DNA of 64,000 bases from Bacillus_BD sp963787345 (GTDB lineage: Bacteria; Bacillota; Bacilli; Bacillales; Cytobacillaceae): the NCBI GenBank assembly GCA_963787345.1, contig CAWBCW010000008.1:1-64000 (forward strand). The letters are read 5' to 3'. The notes beneath the pieces were generated by a model. The model ran no database searches. It was given only the letters and a program-made list of their open reading frames with translations, and was not told the DNA's origin. Both the position numbers and the translations under genes were made by a program. This document shows, piece by piece, positions 17,788 through 27,273 of the stretch; position 1 is the stretch's first letter; the number at the start of each line of letters is the position of its first letter.

Positions 17788-18549
17788 TCACATACTTTCA
17801 TGCAAAATCCCCAACACCTTACGCAACTCCGCCACAGGAATCTGCCCCGGTGCCGACGCTTCTTTCCCAGCACCGAACGTGAAAGCAGAGCCAAATACTT
17901 CGCCTGCTAACCGGCTGATGACACCTGTTCCACCCATTGACATCGTGATAAGCGGACGATCGCCATATTGCGTTTTCATCGTATTCGTTGCGTCCAATAA
18001 CGTAATCACATCAGCAACCGACTTTGGCATCACGGCAATTTTAGGAATATCGGCACCATATTCCTGCATTTTTCTTAATCGTGATACGATTTCTTCTTTA
18101 TCTGGGGTCTTTTCAAAATCATGATTCGACATAATCACAAATACGCCAGATTCTTTAGCTGTGGATAAAATCGCTTTTACATGTTCTTCTCCAGTAAAAA
18201 GTTCAACATCCACTAAATCAATGTCACCTGTTTTAATCGCGGTTTGATTTAGTTGTACATAGAATTCTTCACTGATGACTTTGCTGCCACCTTCTTTATG
18301 ACTGCGGAATGTAAAAAGCAGTAATTCCTGTGCAAAAGTGTTTCTTAACATTGAAATCATTTCTTTTACAAGCGCTAAATTTTCCACACCTTCATAAAGA
18401 TCAACACGCCATTCTACTACATCTGGTTTTAATTCCTTAACCAATTGTGCTTCCCCAATGATTTCCTCTTTAGTCGTCCCAACAAGAGGAACAATAATTT
18501 TTGGAATCCCTTCACCAATTGTCAAATGTTTAATTTGTAGTGTACTCAT
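17788..18549 (-). CDS. aroD: 3-dehydroquinate dehydratase, type I
   Basis: This 253-residue enzyme dehydrates 3-dehydroquinate to 3-dehydroshikimate through a Schiff base. The general base His143 sits in MSNHDFEKTP and the Schiff-base Lys170 in DIPKIAVMPKS. Both are intact and fall at the canonical numbering. VEWRVDLYEG and GSAFTFGAG are also diagnostic. The gene stands alone and is divergent from a LysR gene (252 bp apart). That arrangement is common when the regulator controls its neighbour, but the shikimate pathway role does not need it. The start is an ATG with a good AGGAGGA site. Confidence 0.95.
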   Translation of the reverse strand: MSTLQIKHLTIGEGIPKIIVPLVGTTKEEIIGEAQLVKELKPDVVEWRVDLYEGVENLALVKEMISMLRNTFAQELLLFTFRSHKEGGSKVISEEFYVQLNQTAIKTGDIDLVDVELFTGEEHVKAILSTAKESGVFVIMSNHDFEKTPDKEEIVSRLRKMQEYGADIPKIAVMPKSVADVITLLDATNTMKTQYGDRPLITMSMGGTGVISRLAGEVFGSAFTFGAGKEASAPGQIPVAELRKVLGILHESM

Positions 18550-18801
18550 TCAATCCTCCTTGATAAGTCCGTCTTCCTTTATGAAACCATTCTACTCTGT
18601 CTAATTCCTATTTTCTATCGATTGATTCTATCATTTCTCATTCTATCGAAAGAAAAGTCATAAGATTCAGGATTATTTCCGACATATTTGTGAACAATCT
18701 TTCATTCTCTGGACAGAATGAAAATCTGGGCATAAAATCTTAAGTATGGGATAGTTTCTTTTTTATTTAATAAAACTCTTCTATATAAAGGTGGTGATCT
18801 T

Positions 18802-19692
18802 ATGAACTTTAATCAGCTACAGTACTTTTGTGTATTAGCGAAAACGGAGCATTACACGAAGGCAGCCAAACTATTATCGATCACCCAACCGAGCCTTACT
18901 CATTCAATAAAAGAGCTTGAGAAAGAACTTGGCATTACTTTATTTGATAAACATGGCAGAAATATTAAAATTAATCACTATGGTGAATTTCTTTATGAAC
19001 AGGTAAGCCCGATCCTCGATAGTTTGGAAAAAACAAAAGAGAATATTCAACTATTGATTGACCCAACGAAAGGGACGATTCATCTTTCCTATTTACATTC
19101 CTTATCACAAGACTTTATTCCGAAAGTGATAAATCAATTTGTCCAATCCGAGGAAAATAAACGCATTCATTTTGTGTTAGATCAAGGGACAACAACAGAA
19201 ATTCAAAAGGACTTTATAGAAAATAAAGTTGATATCGCTTTCACTTCATTTATTGAAGATAATAGCATTACCTCCATTCCAATCCTAAATCAGGAGCTTT
19301 ATTTAGCCGTCCCTTTAAGTCATCCTTTAGTTGATAAACACGAAATTGATTTAATCGAGGCTGCGGAATATCCATTCATTTTCTATCATGAAAAAAGTGA
19401 ACTGCGGCCAATGATTGATGATTTATTTATCAGTATCAATGTTAAACCAAAAATTATGTATGAATTGGCAGATAACGCTAGCGTATATGGTTTTGTAGCC
19501 GCTAATTTAGGGATTGCCCTTGTCCCTACTATTTTTGGAATTGAACACCTTCCAATTAAATTAATTAAACTTAAAAACCCTTCAAATAAGCGAAAGATTT
19601 ACTTAAGTTTTAATACAAAGAAATACATGTCGCCACCAGTTTGTAAATTTAAAGAGTTTATTTTAGAAAACTTTCCAAAACTGGATAACTAA
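18802..19692 (+). CDS. LysR family transcriptional regulator
   Basis: This 296-residue protein has an N-terminal winged helix-turn-helix (FNQLQYFCVLAKTEHYTKAA, then SITQPSLTHSIKELEKELGI) and a periplasmic-binding-like effector domain from about residue 90. It is transcribed away from aroD. It is clearly paralogous to the LysR protein at 25046-25939, sharing the EHYT-AA-LSITQPSL helix. The effector is unknown; a role in controlling aroD is possible because of the divergent layout. The ATG at 18802 has AAAGGTGGTGATCTT in front. Confidence 0.9.
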   Translation: MNFNQLQYFCVLAKTEHYTKAAKLLSITQPSLTHSIKELEKELGITLFDKHGRNIKINHYGEFLYEQVSPILDSLEKTKENIQLLIDPTKGTIHLSYLHSLSQDFIPKVINQFVQSEENKRIHFVLDQGTTTEIQKDFIENKVDIAFTSFIEDNSITSIPILNQELYLAVPLSHPLVDKHEIDLIEAAEYPFIFYHEKSELRPMIDDLFISINVKPKIMYELADNASVYGFVAANLGIALVPTIFGIEHLPIKLIKLKNPSNKRKIYLSFNTKKYMSPPVCKFKEFILENFPKLDN

Positions 19693-19700
19693 GGGTATAT

Positions 19701-19760
19701 GGCTGTCAAAATATTTCACACGAGCAGGAAATCCTTTTTTGATATGACAGCCCATTTTTT
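19701..19760. terminator. terminator between convergent genes
   Basis: GGCTGTCA pairs with TGACAGCC over a loop of about 36 nt and is followed by a T run. It lies between the LysR gene end and the stop of the convergent CNNM/CorC gene, so it serves the plus strand and perhaps both. Confidence 0.6.
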
Positions 19761-21094
19761 TAGTCCTTTTCCGTATCTACTTTTTCCTTAATCATCACTT
19801 TTACTTGCATAATTCGTTTTTCACTTGTTTTTTCAACCGTAAATACGACGTCGTTATATTCAGCGGTTGGCTTGTCTTCACCGATTGGGATGTAGCCTAA
19901 TAAATTAATCAAAAATCCACTTAATGTATCATAGTCCGAAGTCGGCAAGTCTCGACCAATGACGTCTTCTACATCATACAGATTTGTTGTTCCGTCCATT
20001 AAATATGTATTTTCATCCAACTCAAAAATCCCTGGTTCTTCCACATATGGTTCATCATATTCGTCAAAAATATTGCCGACAATTTCTTCAATAATGTCTT
20101 CAATTGTAACAACTCCGTCGGTACCACCATATTCATCAATAACAATCGCTAGATGAATATTATTTTGCTGCATTTCTTTAAACAAGTGATCAACCTTCGT
20201 AGATTCAAGGACGAAGTGTGGATCGCGTACCATTTCCTTTAAGTTAAATTCTTTTTCTTCTGTGACATGATCTTCTAAAAACTGGATTAAATCTTTCGAA
20301 TGTAAAATTCCGACAATATGGTCGATATCTTCGTCATATACCGGATATCTTGTATATTTCTCCCTATTAACTGTACGGACAGTTTCTTGAAGGGTTGCTT
20401 CGATTGGGATCGCCATAATATTCGTCCGATGTGTCATAACATCTGAAACATTTTTTATATCAAAATCAAAGATATTATTGATCATTTCTTTTTCCGCTAA
20501 TTGAATCGTGCCTTTTTCTTCTCCAGCATCCACCATCATCCGGATTTCCTCTTCGGTCACATCATTATCATTTGCATTTGGATCAACTCCAAATAATCGA
20601 ACCGTTACGTTCATCGATAGTGTTAATAACTTAACAAAAGGCGCAGTGATTTTTGACAAAAATGTAAGCGGCCCAACGGCAATATTTGCAATCGGTTCGG
20701 GCTTTGTCATGGCAATTTGCTTTGGCACCAATTCCCCAAAAACGAGCGTGAAGTAAGACAATAATAATGTGATCACGATGACCGAAATCGTATTAAGTAA
20801 ATCTAAAGCAACCGGCACTCCGATTTCATACAAAAATCCCGATAACCGACTGGCAAAGCTGTCAGCAGCAAACGCACTGGCCATAAAGCCGGCAAGCGTA
20901 ATCCCGATTTGAATCGTAGCAAGGAAACGGCTTGGCTGTGAAATCAACTGATGAACCATTTTTGACTTTTTGTCCCCCGCATCTGCCATCATTTTAACTT
21001 TATTATCATTTAATGAAATAAGTGCAATTTCTGACCCCGCAAAAAATGCGTTTAGTAAAATTAGTACAACGAGTACTAATATTTCTGTCCCCAA
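19760..21094 (-). CDS. CNNM/CorC family membrane protein (hemolysin C-like)
   Basis: The order of domains is a CNNM transmembrane domain (about residues 1-190, with ILLNAFFAGSEIALISLN at the start), two CBS domains (about 215-335, VSDVMTHRTNIMAIP and DEYGGTDGVVTIEDI) and a C-terminal CorC_HlyC domain. Members export or sense divalent cations such as Mg2+. The gene next to it encodes a cation P-type ATPase on the same strand. The start at 21094 is TTG, with GGGGG about 10 nt upstream. No better start is visible. It is monocistronic: the element and terminator at 21222-21462 separate it from the ATPase gene. Confidence 0.9.
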   Translation of the reverse strand: MGTEILVLVVLILLNAFFAGSEIALISLNDNKVKMMADAGDKKSKMVHQLISQPSRFLATIQIGITLAGFMASAFAADSFASRLSGFLYEIGVPVALDLLNTISVIVITLLLSYFTLVFGELVPKQIAMTKPEPIANIAVGPLTFLSKITAPFVKLLTLSMNVTVRLFGVDPNANDNDVTEEEIRMMVDAGEEKGTIQLAEKEMINNIFDFDIKNVSDVMTHRTNIMAIPIEATLQETVRTVNREKYTRYPVYDEDIDHIVGILHSKDLIQFLEDHVTEEKEFNLKEMVRDPHFVLESTKVDHLFKEMQQNNIHLAIVIDEYGGTDGVVTIEDIIEEIVGNIFDEYDEPYVEEPGIFELDENTYLMDGTTNLYDVEDVIGRDLPTSDYDTLSGFLINLLGYIPIGEDKPTAEYNDVVFTVEKTSEKRIMQVKVMIKEKVDTEKD

Positions 21095-21221
21095 AAGAAC
21101 TCAACCCCCAGCAGTATATATCTTCATATTCTATTTATGAAAAGTTTATTTTTTCCATCATATCACTTTTTCACTTAATCGTATATTTAGTATTCCAAAA
21201 GTAACAGCTAATCATGCTAAA

Positions 21222-21257
21222 AAGAAAGAGCTGATTCGTTGATCCCGATCAGCTCTT
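21222..21257 (-). terminator. terminator downstream of the P-type ATPase gene
   Basis: AAGAGCTGAT pairs with ATCAGCTCTT, followed on the minus strand by TTCTTTTTAGC. It is separated from the ATPase stop codon by the miniature element at 21266-21462, which therefore sits in the 3' untranslated region. Confidence 0.75.
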
Positions 21258-21265
21258 CTAATGAC

Positions 21266-21462
21266 AATCAAATTCGCCTTGGCGAATTTGCGACCAGATT
21301 TTATCGAGCTCGTTCGATAAACTTCCTTTGAAAATCGCATGTCTCCACCGGAGGCTTTAACTTCATTCGGTCAGGGTTTGAATCTCTACTGAATGATTAA
21401 AAAGCTTGGCATTCGTCTCACCACTTATAAAAATGGGAGACTTCCGCCGAATGAAGTTAAAT
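21266..21462 (+). repeat. IS605-like miniature element, copy A
   Basis: The left end is the palindrome CAAATTCGCCTTGGCGAATTTG. The right half has GAGGCTTTAACTTCATTCGG, TTTGAATCTCTACTGAATGA, a CACCACTTATAAAAATGGGAG hairpin-like block (shown to 20 residues as CACCACTTATAAAAATGGGA) and ends GAAGTTAAA. This resembles the right end and reRNA/omegaRNA scaffold of IS200/IS605 elements. No ORF inside. The last bases touch the stop codon of the ATPase gene. See copies B to G. Confidence 0.7.
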
Positions 21463-24059
21463 TATTTTACAAATATGATTTTATATAGCTGCATGACGAC
21501 TAACGGCATTAGTGATAATCCGTAAATCGTTCCTAATTCTCCGCCTGTTAATGGAGCGACTTCGAATACGCTTTGTAGCGGCGGAACTAATAGAACTAAA
21601 TGTAAAAAGATCATCCCGGCAATAACGGCAAACCAAAGATATTTATTCGTGAACAAGCCAATTTTAAAGATCGAGCCCCTCGCTCTCGTATTAAATCCAT
21701 GGAACAATCTAGCTAAACAAAGGGTAGCGAAGGCCATTGTCATTGCGACTTCATTGCTCTCCTCAAGTCCGATCATGAAAGCGGCAATCGTTGAAATCCC
21801 GATTAACAAACCGCCTACTCCCACTTTTCTCAAAAATGTTTTATTCAGCAATGGGGTGTGAATATCTCTTGGCTTTTCCTTCATAATGTCTTTTTTATGC
21901 GGCTCAAGACCAATTGCAATTGCTGGCAAGCTGTCTGTCAATAAGTTAATAAAGAGCAAATGAACAGGCGCAAATGGCACAGGCAGTGCAAGTAAAGATG
22001 CATACAACACGGTTATGATTGCAGCTGTATTTCCGGATAGCAAAAAGCGGATCGCATTATTGATGTTTGCATAAATGCTTCTTCCGTTTCCAATGGCTTT
22101 TACAATCGTTGAGAAGTTATCATCGGTTAACACCATTGAAGCAGCATCTTTGGCCACTTCTGTACCGGTAATTCCCATCGCAATGCCGATGTCGGCTTGT
22201 TTTAAAGCGGGAGCATCGTTGACCCCGTCCCCTGTCATCGCAACAATATTGCCTTTTTCCTGCCAAGCTTTTACAATCCGAATTTTATGCTCTGGTGATA
22301 CCCGCGCGTATACGGAGATATCTTTCACTTTTTCTTTTAACTCTTCATCCGATAATTTTTCAATCTCTACGCCTTCAACCGCTTCAGATTCATCTTTCAG
22401 AATTCCAATTTGCTTCGCAATCGCAGCAGCGGTAATTCTGTGGTCACCGGTAATCATTACCGGTTTAATCCCAGCACTTATACAATTTTCAACCGCATCT
22501 TTAGACTCTGGTCTTGGCGGATCCATCATCGCCGTTAATCCGACAAAAATTAAATCAATTTCATCTTGTGTATTAATAACCTGGTCTTCTTTGACTTCCT
22601 TATAAGCAAACGATAATAAACGCAAGCCTTGTTTTGAAAATTCACTATTGACGTCTATAATTCTTTTCATATCGGCATCCGTAATATCCGCAATGCCATT
22701 GACGGTTTCAATTTTCGCTAATCGATTTAATAAAACATCTGGGGCTCCCTTTGTAATCATGAGATGGCGGCCATTGATTTTATGAACGGTACTCATTAAT
22801 TTACGATCGGAATCAAATGGAACTTCCCCGTACCGTGGGTATTCATCACGGACAACCAATTCATCTAATTGATATTCTTCCCCTAAGTTCGTTAGAGCAA
22901 CTTCGGTTGGGTCGCCAATTTCTTTGCTGTCCATCGTAATGGAGTCATTACATAATAAAGCCATTAGTAAAAATTTCTTTTCAAGAGGCGTTTCTAAGTT
23001 TAACCCATCGTGTGGAATCGCACGATTATCGACATACACTTGTTGAACAGTCATTTTATTCATCGTTAATGTTCCTGTTTTATCTGAACAAATAACCGAA
23101 ATGCCTCCAAGACTTTCGACTGCATGAAGTTTCCGCATGATCGCATTTTCTTTCGCCATTTTTTGGGTACCAAAGGCAAGCACAATTGTTACAATCGAAC
23201 TTAACGCTTCAGGAATGGCCGCAACGGCAAGGGATACGGCAAACATGAACGAATCAACAATCGCCCGGCCTCTAAAGATATCAAGTCCGAAAATGAGAAT
23301 CGCAATAATAATAATGATGACCGCTAACCGTTTTCCAAAGTGATCAAGTGTAACTTGTAATGGTGTTTTCTTTTCGGTTGCTGATTCTAATAGGTTGGCA
23401 ATTTTTCCAATTTCCGTTTCCATTCCAATGCTTGTCACGACAACCGTAGCACGGCCATATGTGACAAAACTTCCGGAGAACACCATGTTTTTCTGGTCCC
23501 CAAGCGGCACTTCCCGATCTTGGATAGGTTGGAGTTCCTTTGTTACCGCCAGTGATTCACCGGTTAACGAGCTTTCGTTTACTTGCAAGCTCGCATTTTC
23601 AATGACTCTCCCATCAGCTGGAATATAATCACCCGCATCTAAAAAGAGAATATCTCCGACGACCACTTCTTTCGACGGAATTTCAATTTTTTGACCATTT
23701 CGCAGTACTTTCGCAGTCGGAGATGATAAGGCCTTTAAGCTATTGAGGGATTGTTCAGCCTTTACATGCTGGACCGTTCCTAAGATCGCATTGACAATAA
23801 TCACGACTAAAATAACGATTGTACTTTCAATTTCTCCTAGAAAGGCCGAAATTACGGCAGCTACAATTAAAATAATGACGAGGAAATCCTTAAATTGTTC
23901 AAAAAAGACTTGGAGGGTACTTTTCTTTTTCCCTTCCGCCAGCTCGTTATAACCATACTTTTCCCTTCGTTGTTGTACGTCAGAATCAGTTAACCCATTT
24001 CGATTAACCTCTAGTGACTCCAATGTTTCATCTGAGGTTTTTCGGTAAAATTCACTCAT
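21462..24059 (-). CDS. P-type cation ATPase (PMCA/LMCA1-like; Ca2+ or Mn2+)
   Basis: I start at the second Met (MSEFYRKTSDETLESLEVN) behind AAAGGAGATCCCATA, giving 865 residues. The upstream extension has no ribosome site. It has the cation ATPase N-domain, LTGES actuator motif, phosphorylation site CSDKTGTLT, AMTGDGVNDAPALK hinge and ten membrane segments. Helix M4 reads AIPEALSSIVTIVLA as in the Listeria Ca2+ ATPase LMCA1. A yybP-ykoY Mn2+ riboswitch precedes the gene, so export of Mn2+ is an equally strong possibility. The stop codon touches a miniature element. Confidence 0.92.
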   Translation of the reverse strand: MSEFYRKTSDETLESLEVNRNGLTDSDVQQRREKYGYNELAEGKKKSTLQVFFEQFKDFLVIILIVAAVISAFLGEIESTIVILVVIIVNAILGTVQHVKAEQSLNSLKALSSPTAKVLRNGQKIEIPSKEVVVGDILFLDAGDYIPADGRVIENASLQVNESSLTGESLAVTKELQPIQDREVPLGDQKNMVFSGSFVTYGRATVVVTSIGMETEIGKIANLLESATEKKTPLQVTLDHFGKRLAVIIIIIAILIFGLDIFRGRAIVDSFMFAVSLAVAAIPEALSSIVTIVLAFGTQKMAKENAIMRKLHAVESLGGISVICSDKTGTLTMNKMTVQQVYVDNRAIPHDGLNLETPLEKKFLLMALLCNDSITMDSKEIGDPTEVALTNLGEEYQLDELVVRDEYPRYGEVPFDSDRKLMSTVHKINGRHLMITKGAPDVLLNRLAKIETVNGIADITDADMKRIIDVNSEFSKQGLRLLSFAYKEVKEDQVINTQDEIDLIFVGLTAMMDPPRPESKDAVENCISAGIKPVMITGDHRITAAAIAKQIGILKDESEAVEGVEIEKLSDEELKEKVKDISVYARVSPEHKIRIVKAWQEKGNIVAMTGDGVNDAPALKQADIGIAMGITGTEVAKDAASMVLTDDNFSTIVKAIGNGRSIYANINNAIRFLLSGNTAAIITVLYASLLALPVPFAPVHLLFINLLTDSLPAIAIGLEPHKKDIMKEKPRDIHTPLLNKTFLRKVGVGGLLIGISTIAAFMIGLEESNEVAMTMAFATLCLARLFHGFNTRARGSIFKIGLFTNKYLWFAVIAGMIFLHLVLLVPPLQSVFEVAPLTGGELGTIYGLSLMPLVVMQLYKIIFVK

Positions 24060-24190
24060 TATGGGATCTCCTTTCAAAGAAAAACGAATTTCAAAATGGC
24101 TTTTCTTATTATCTTTCACTCATTCTAACTTTATTAAAAAATAAGCTTTGAATAATAATAACTTTCCCCCCTTTTTTTGCACCGAAACAT

Positions 24191-24332
24191 AAAAAAGACT
24201 CTATAGCCCGATATCCCCGAAGCTATAGAGTCTCACCGAACTAAAAATTAGTTTTCAAAGCCGGGATCAACAAATCCGTTTTGACGACTTTGAAGCCTGT
24301 ATGAGCAGGCTAGTTACTCCCTCTACCAAATA
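24191..24332 (-). ncRNA. yybP-ykoY manganese riboswitch with terminator
   Basis: On the minus strand the leader contains AGAGGGAGTAACTAGC, GTCGTCA, CCCGGCTTTG and TTCGGTGAGACTC, the conserved joining regions of the yybP-ykoY class. A strong stem (ACTCTATAGC with GCTATAGAGT, 24197-24232) and a T run follow. Mn2+ binding normally opens this terminator and turns on exporters. It is directed at the ATPase gene 130 bp downstream. Identification is from motif order and terminator placement. Confidence 0.8.
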
Positions 24333-24371
24333 TTTCCTATGTGATTATTTTAACAGGAGTACGAACCTTTT

Positions 24372-24780
24372 TCAAGATTCTTTTAATTTAGTTTTCTGAA
24401 AAACCCAGAGCCTGCTGCCAACAAAAGTAATGATCATGCCCGCACCCGTAGCTGTGATTTTACTTAAAAGCAACGGCCATCCAATTCCCTCATATAATAA
24501 GGAAAGCAGAAAATTAATTGAGGTTAAAGCAAAAAGATTCAAAATGATAAAGCGAGTGACTTCACTTATTTTGATTTCATTTTTCACTTTAAACGTCCAT
24601 TTCCGATTCCACACAAAGCTATTGATCATTCCAGCAGAAAAGGATAGGATCTGCGCGATCAAATAGGGCACTCCCAACTGAATGAATAGAAAAAACATAG
24701 AGAAATCAATAATTGTATTACTAACACCCACCGTACAAAACCGGCTAAATAATGAAAGACTACGAATTGCTCTTATTCAT
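24372..24780 (-). pseudogene. GtrA-like membrane protein, probable early frameshift
   Basis: The main frame gives VSNTIIDFSMFFLFIQLGV, then SFVWNRKWTF and IITFVGSRLWVF, typical of the four-helix GtrA family thought to flip lipid-linked sugars. The only good ribosome site (GATAGGAGTTTATTT) precedes an ATG at 24780 whose frame stops after six codons. One base change would join it to AIRSLSLFSRFCTVGVSN. Otherwise translation must begin at a GTG at 24731, which cuts the first helix. I favour a frameshift, real or artefactual. It is divergent from the second LysR gene. Confidence 0.65.
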
Positions 24781-25045
24781 AAATAAACTCCTATCTTTCA
24801 GTAAAATTCCCACCTGCATTATTTCCTCTCATTCCCATTATTATTCCACTTTTTATATTGTTAATCATTTCACAAATTTAACATAAGTTTTTACTCTTTC
24901 GCTCACTAATCTCAGACAAAAAATGATAAGATTTTATTATATAAATATAACTTGTGTGTATTTTTCAAAAAGTCCATTGCTCATTACTTAACAATGTTAG
25001 ATATAATAGCCTTTACATATTAATAATAGAAAGGTTTTGGTTTGA

Positions 25046-25939
25046 ATGAATTTGAAACAGCTTCATTACTTTAGTGTATTGGCGAGATATGAACATTATA
25101 CGAACGCCGCTGCCCACTTATCAATCACTCAACCAAGTTTAAGCCACTCTATTTCTCAATTAGAAAAAGAATTAGGGATTTTACTTTTTGAAAAACATGG
25201 AAGAAATATTCGTTTAACAAAGTACGGGAAATTGTTTTTGCATTATGTCGATCGAGCCTTAAATGAAATTGAAAATGGTGAAAAAAAGCTTCGTGATTTA
25301 ACATCCCCATCACAAGGAATCATCGAGTTGGCTTTTATCTATACACTTGGACCGCATTTCATCCCAAACTTAATTCAATCCTTTTCAAATCAGGAGGAAT
25401 TTAGAAATGTCACTTTTACCTTTTCACAAGGAACAACAAGTGAATTGATCCAAGGGTTAAAAGATGGAAAGGTTGATTTAGCCTTCAGTTTAGACGATGA
25501 AAGTGAGCCTGGAATTGAATTTACACCATTAATTCATCAGGAAATGGTTTTAATCGTACCCTACGATCATCCACTTGCAAATGAAAATAGCATCGATTTA
25601 AAAGATACCGTTCAATATCCCTATATTCTCTTTAATGAGAAAAATGATTTTCGCCGAATTATTGATAACGTATTTGATCATGTTGGAATTACACCCAAAA
25701 TTGCTTGTGAGGTCAAAGAAGATAATGCCATAGCTGGTCTTGTGACGGTCAATTATGGAATTGCCATCATGCCGCGAATCTTGTCTTTGAAACACCTGAA
25801 TGTGAAGGTACTGCATATTAAAAACCATTTACCTATCCATTATATCTATGCTGCACGGGTGAAAAATCGTTATCCTTGTCCAACGACAGAAATTTTTCAA
25901 GAGTTTGCTATTGAATATTGCAAGCAGCCCTTTATATAA
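25046..25939 (+). CDS. LysR family transcriptional regulator, paralog of 18802-19692
   Basis: This 297-residue protein has an N-terminal wHTH (LKQLHYFSVLARYEHYTNAA, then LSITQPSLSHSISQLEKELG) and an effector domain with two alpha/beta lobes. The DNA-binding helix is very close to that of the LysR protein at 18802, so the two may read similar operators. Its gene is divergent from the GtrA-like gene. No ligand can be inferred. A terminator at 25986-26015 (AGAGACC with GGCCTCT and a T run) ends the transcript. Confidence 0.9.
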   Translation: MNLKQLHYFSVLARYEHYTNAAAHLSITQPSLSHSISQLEKELGILLFEKHGRNIRLTKYGKLFLHYVDRALNEIENGEKKLRDLTSPSQGIIELAFIYTLGPHFIPNLIQSFSNQEEFRNVTFTFSQGTTSELIQGLKDGKVDLAFSLDDESEPGIEFTPLIHQEMVLIVPYDHPLANENSIDLKDTVQYPYILFNEKNDFRRIIDNVFDHVGITPKIACEVKEDNAIAGLVTVNYGIAIMPRILSLKHLNVKVLHIKNHLPIHYIYAARVKNRYPCPTTEIFQEFAIEYCKQPFI

Positions 25940-25985
25940 GCGTTATAAAGAGCGCTTGCCTTCTAAAGGCTCATCCCATGTATAG

Positions 25986-26015
25986 AAAAAAGAGACCGCG
26001 ATGGCCTCTTTTTTT
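25986..26015 (+). terminator. terminator after the second LysR gene
   Basis: AAAGAGACCGCGATGGCCTCTTTTTTT forms a short stem (AGAGACC with GGCCTCT) and a seven-T run, 45 bp after the LysR stop codon. Confidence 0.75.
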
Positions 26016-26114
26016 GGGAAAGCTTTTTTATTTTTTTCATTATAGATGAATGGCACTTGAATGAACGGAGACTTCTTATTGTAAGTATCCTATTACGACT
26101 AAACGATGTGTCTA

Positions 26115-26339
26115 TTAACCTGGAAGATTCATTTTTCTAAATGGAATTGTGTTTATAAAATATGAATGTGGTTTTTCTGCGTTTAATTGGTCTAATTCAA
26201 AAAACAGCTTTTTGTATTGAGCAATTGTAATTTCACCAGCTACATACCTTCTTTGCACAAAATCCAATAACTCATTCACATCTAAAGGTTCACGATTTTT
26301 CACCAAATTAAAACGACGAGTTAAATCTTCCACTAACAT
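26115..26339 (-). CDS. YppF family small protein, paralog 1
   Basis: This 74-residue protein has DVNELLDFVQRRYVAGEITI and QYKKLFFELDQLNAEKPHSY, the YppF signature (N-E-L-L-D-F/Y... Y-V-x-G-E-x-x-I... Y-x... E-L-D). Function of the family is unknown. In the window there are three paralogs (26115, 26591, 56670), each with the same upstream box. ATG behind GAAGGAGAGATGAA. The C-terminal dozen residues (YFINTIPFRKMNLP) are unlike those of the third paralog. Confidence 0.88.
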   Translation of the reverse strand: MLVEDLTRRFNLVKNREPLDVNELLDFVQRRYVAGEITIAQYKKLFFELDQLNAEKPHSYFINTIPFRKMNLPG

Positions 26340-26402
26340 TTCATCTCTCCTTCATTCGGTTTAAAAATTTGATTGAATGCGTTTTCATACGCTATGTTTT
26401 TT

Positions 26403-26457
26403 ATTATAACATATTCATAGTGTTATCTTAATTGTTTAAATATTCAGACTTACGACA
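26403..26457 (-). promoter_or_regulatory. conserved upstream box and -10 of YppF paralog 1
   Basis: Minus strand: TGTCGTAAGTCTGAATATTT begins 49 bp before TATAAT (26408-26403). The same box at the same spacing precedes the other two YppF genes. No good -35 is present, which suggests activation by a protein bound at the box. Confidence 0.6.
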
Positions 26458-26562
26458 CAATCTTACATTCTTGCTAGATTATGATATTTAAAGATTTAAA
26501 TAAGATCGTCAATTTATGTACGATTAAAAAGAATGCCAAGATCTTATTGTTTTGAGGAATAA

Positions 26563-26587
26563 AAAAAGCGGAGAACCGCTCCGCACA
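26563..26587 (-). terminator. terminator of YppF paralog 2
   Basis: Minus strand: GCGGAGCGGTTCTCCGCTTTTTTT, a 6-bp GC stem with a seven-T run, directly after the stop of the 26591-26812 gene. Confidence 0.85.
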
Positions 26588-26590
26588 TGA

Positions 26591-26812
26591 TTATCCAGGG
26601 ATATTGAAACTACCGTATGAAGCATTTTTAATAATATAAGCTTCTGGCTTTTCAGCATTTTGTTTATCTAATTCGCTAAAGTATCCTTTGTACTCAGTAA
26701 TGGTTAATTCCCCTTGGATATAGCATTTCTGGACATAATCTAGTAACTCATTCACATGTGACGGTTTGCGCTTGTTTACACTTTCAAAACGTTGGACTAA
26801 AACTTCTAACAT
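26591..26812 (-). CDS. YppF family small protein, paralog 2
   Basis: This 73-residue protein has HVNELLDYVQKCYIQGELTI and EYKGYFSELDKQNAEKPEAY, the same architecture as the gene at 26115. It is tandem to it with 252 bp between, of which part is promoter. ATG behind AAGGAGTGAACAAGT. The C-terminus (IIKNASYGSFNIPG) is similar in ending (NIPG/NLPG) to paralog 1, pointing to a local duplication. The role is unknown. Confidence 0.88.
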   Translation of the reverse strand: MLEVLVQRFESVNKRKPSHVNELLDYVQKCYIQGELTITEYKGYFSELDKQNAEKPEAYIIKNASYGSFNIPG

Positions 26813-26970
26813 ACTTGTTCACTCCTTAATTGTACTTTTTAATTTATCCACAGGTTTTCCATATGGCCGAATGCCCTTTGGGGTTAACCCTACTATGTTA
26901 AAATACCTCGCTGTATTTGTCCTTAAATTTTAGAATCAGTCTGTTGTATAATACTTCTTGTGTTAAAAAA

Positions 26971-27025
26971 ATTATATCATGCCATTCTTCGAATAATAAT
27001 TTTCTAACATTTCAGACTAACGACA
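26971..27025 (-). promoter_or_regulatory. conserved upstream box and -10 of YppF paralog 2
   Basis: Minus strand: TGTCGTTAGTCTGAAATGTT begins exactly 49 bp before TATAAT (26976-26971). The leader from here to the ATG is unusually long (about 155 bp), with no structure I recognise. Confidence 0.6.
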
Positions 27026-27231
27026 GATTTCCACATTTTTTCACCATTCGACACTGTAAATCACAACCTTTTTTTGAAAATCCATCATTAAATAAGAGAA
27101 ATTTGTAGGTTTTTTGGTTTATTTGTAAAAAGAAAATCTTTAAAACTATATTGGTTATTAAAATATTTTCTATAATTATGATTTTTTAGATAACTCTCTA
27201 AATTCTATGTATATTAGTATGCCAATGAAAA

Positions 27232-27268
27232 GAAACCAAGAATACATGAAGGCTCTTGGTTTCTTTTT
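27232..27268 (-). terminator. terminator downstream of the His-rich protein gene
   Basis: GAAACCAAGA and TCTTGGTTTC form a stem with a T run on the minus side. Element copy B lies between it and the gene's stop codon. Confidence 0.75.
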
Positions 27269-27273
27269 CAAGT

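Noticed and set aside
22075..22605. 176-codon plus-strand frame
   Set aside because: Antisense to the intact P-type ATPase gene; a shadow frame.
26977..27025. Spo0A box in front of YppF genes
   Set aside because: TGTCGTT is near the 0A-box TGTCGAA, but two of the last bases differ in all three copies, so I left the regulator unnamed.
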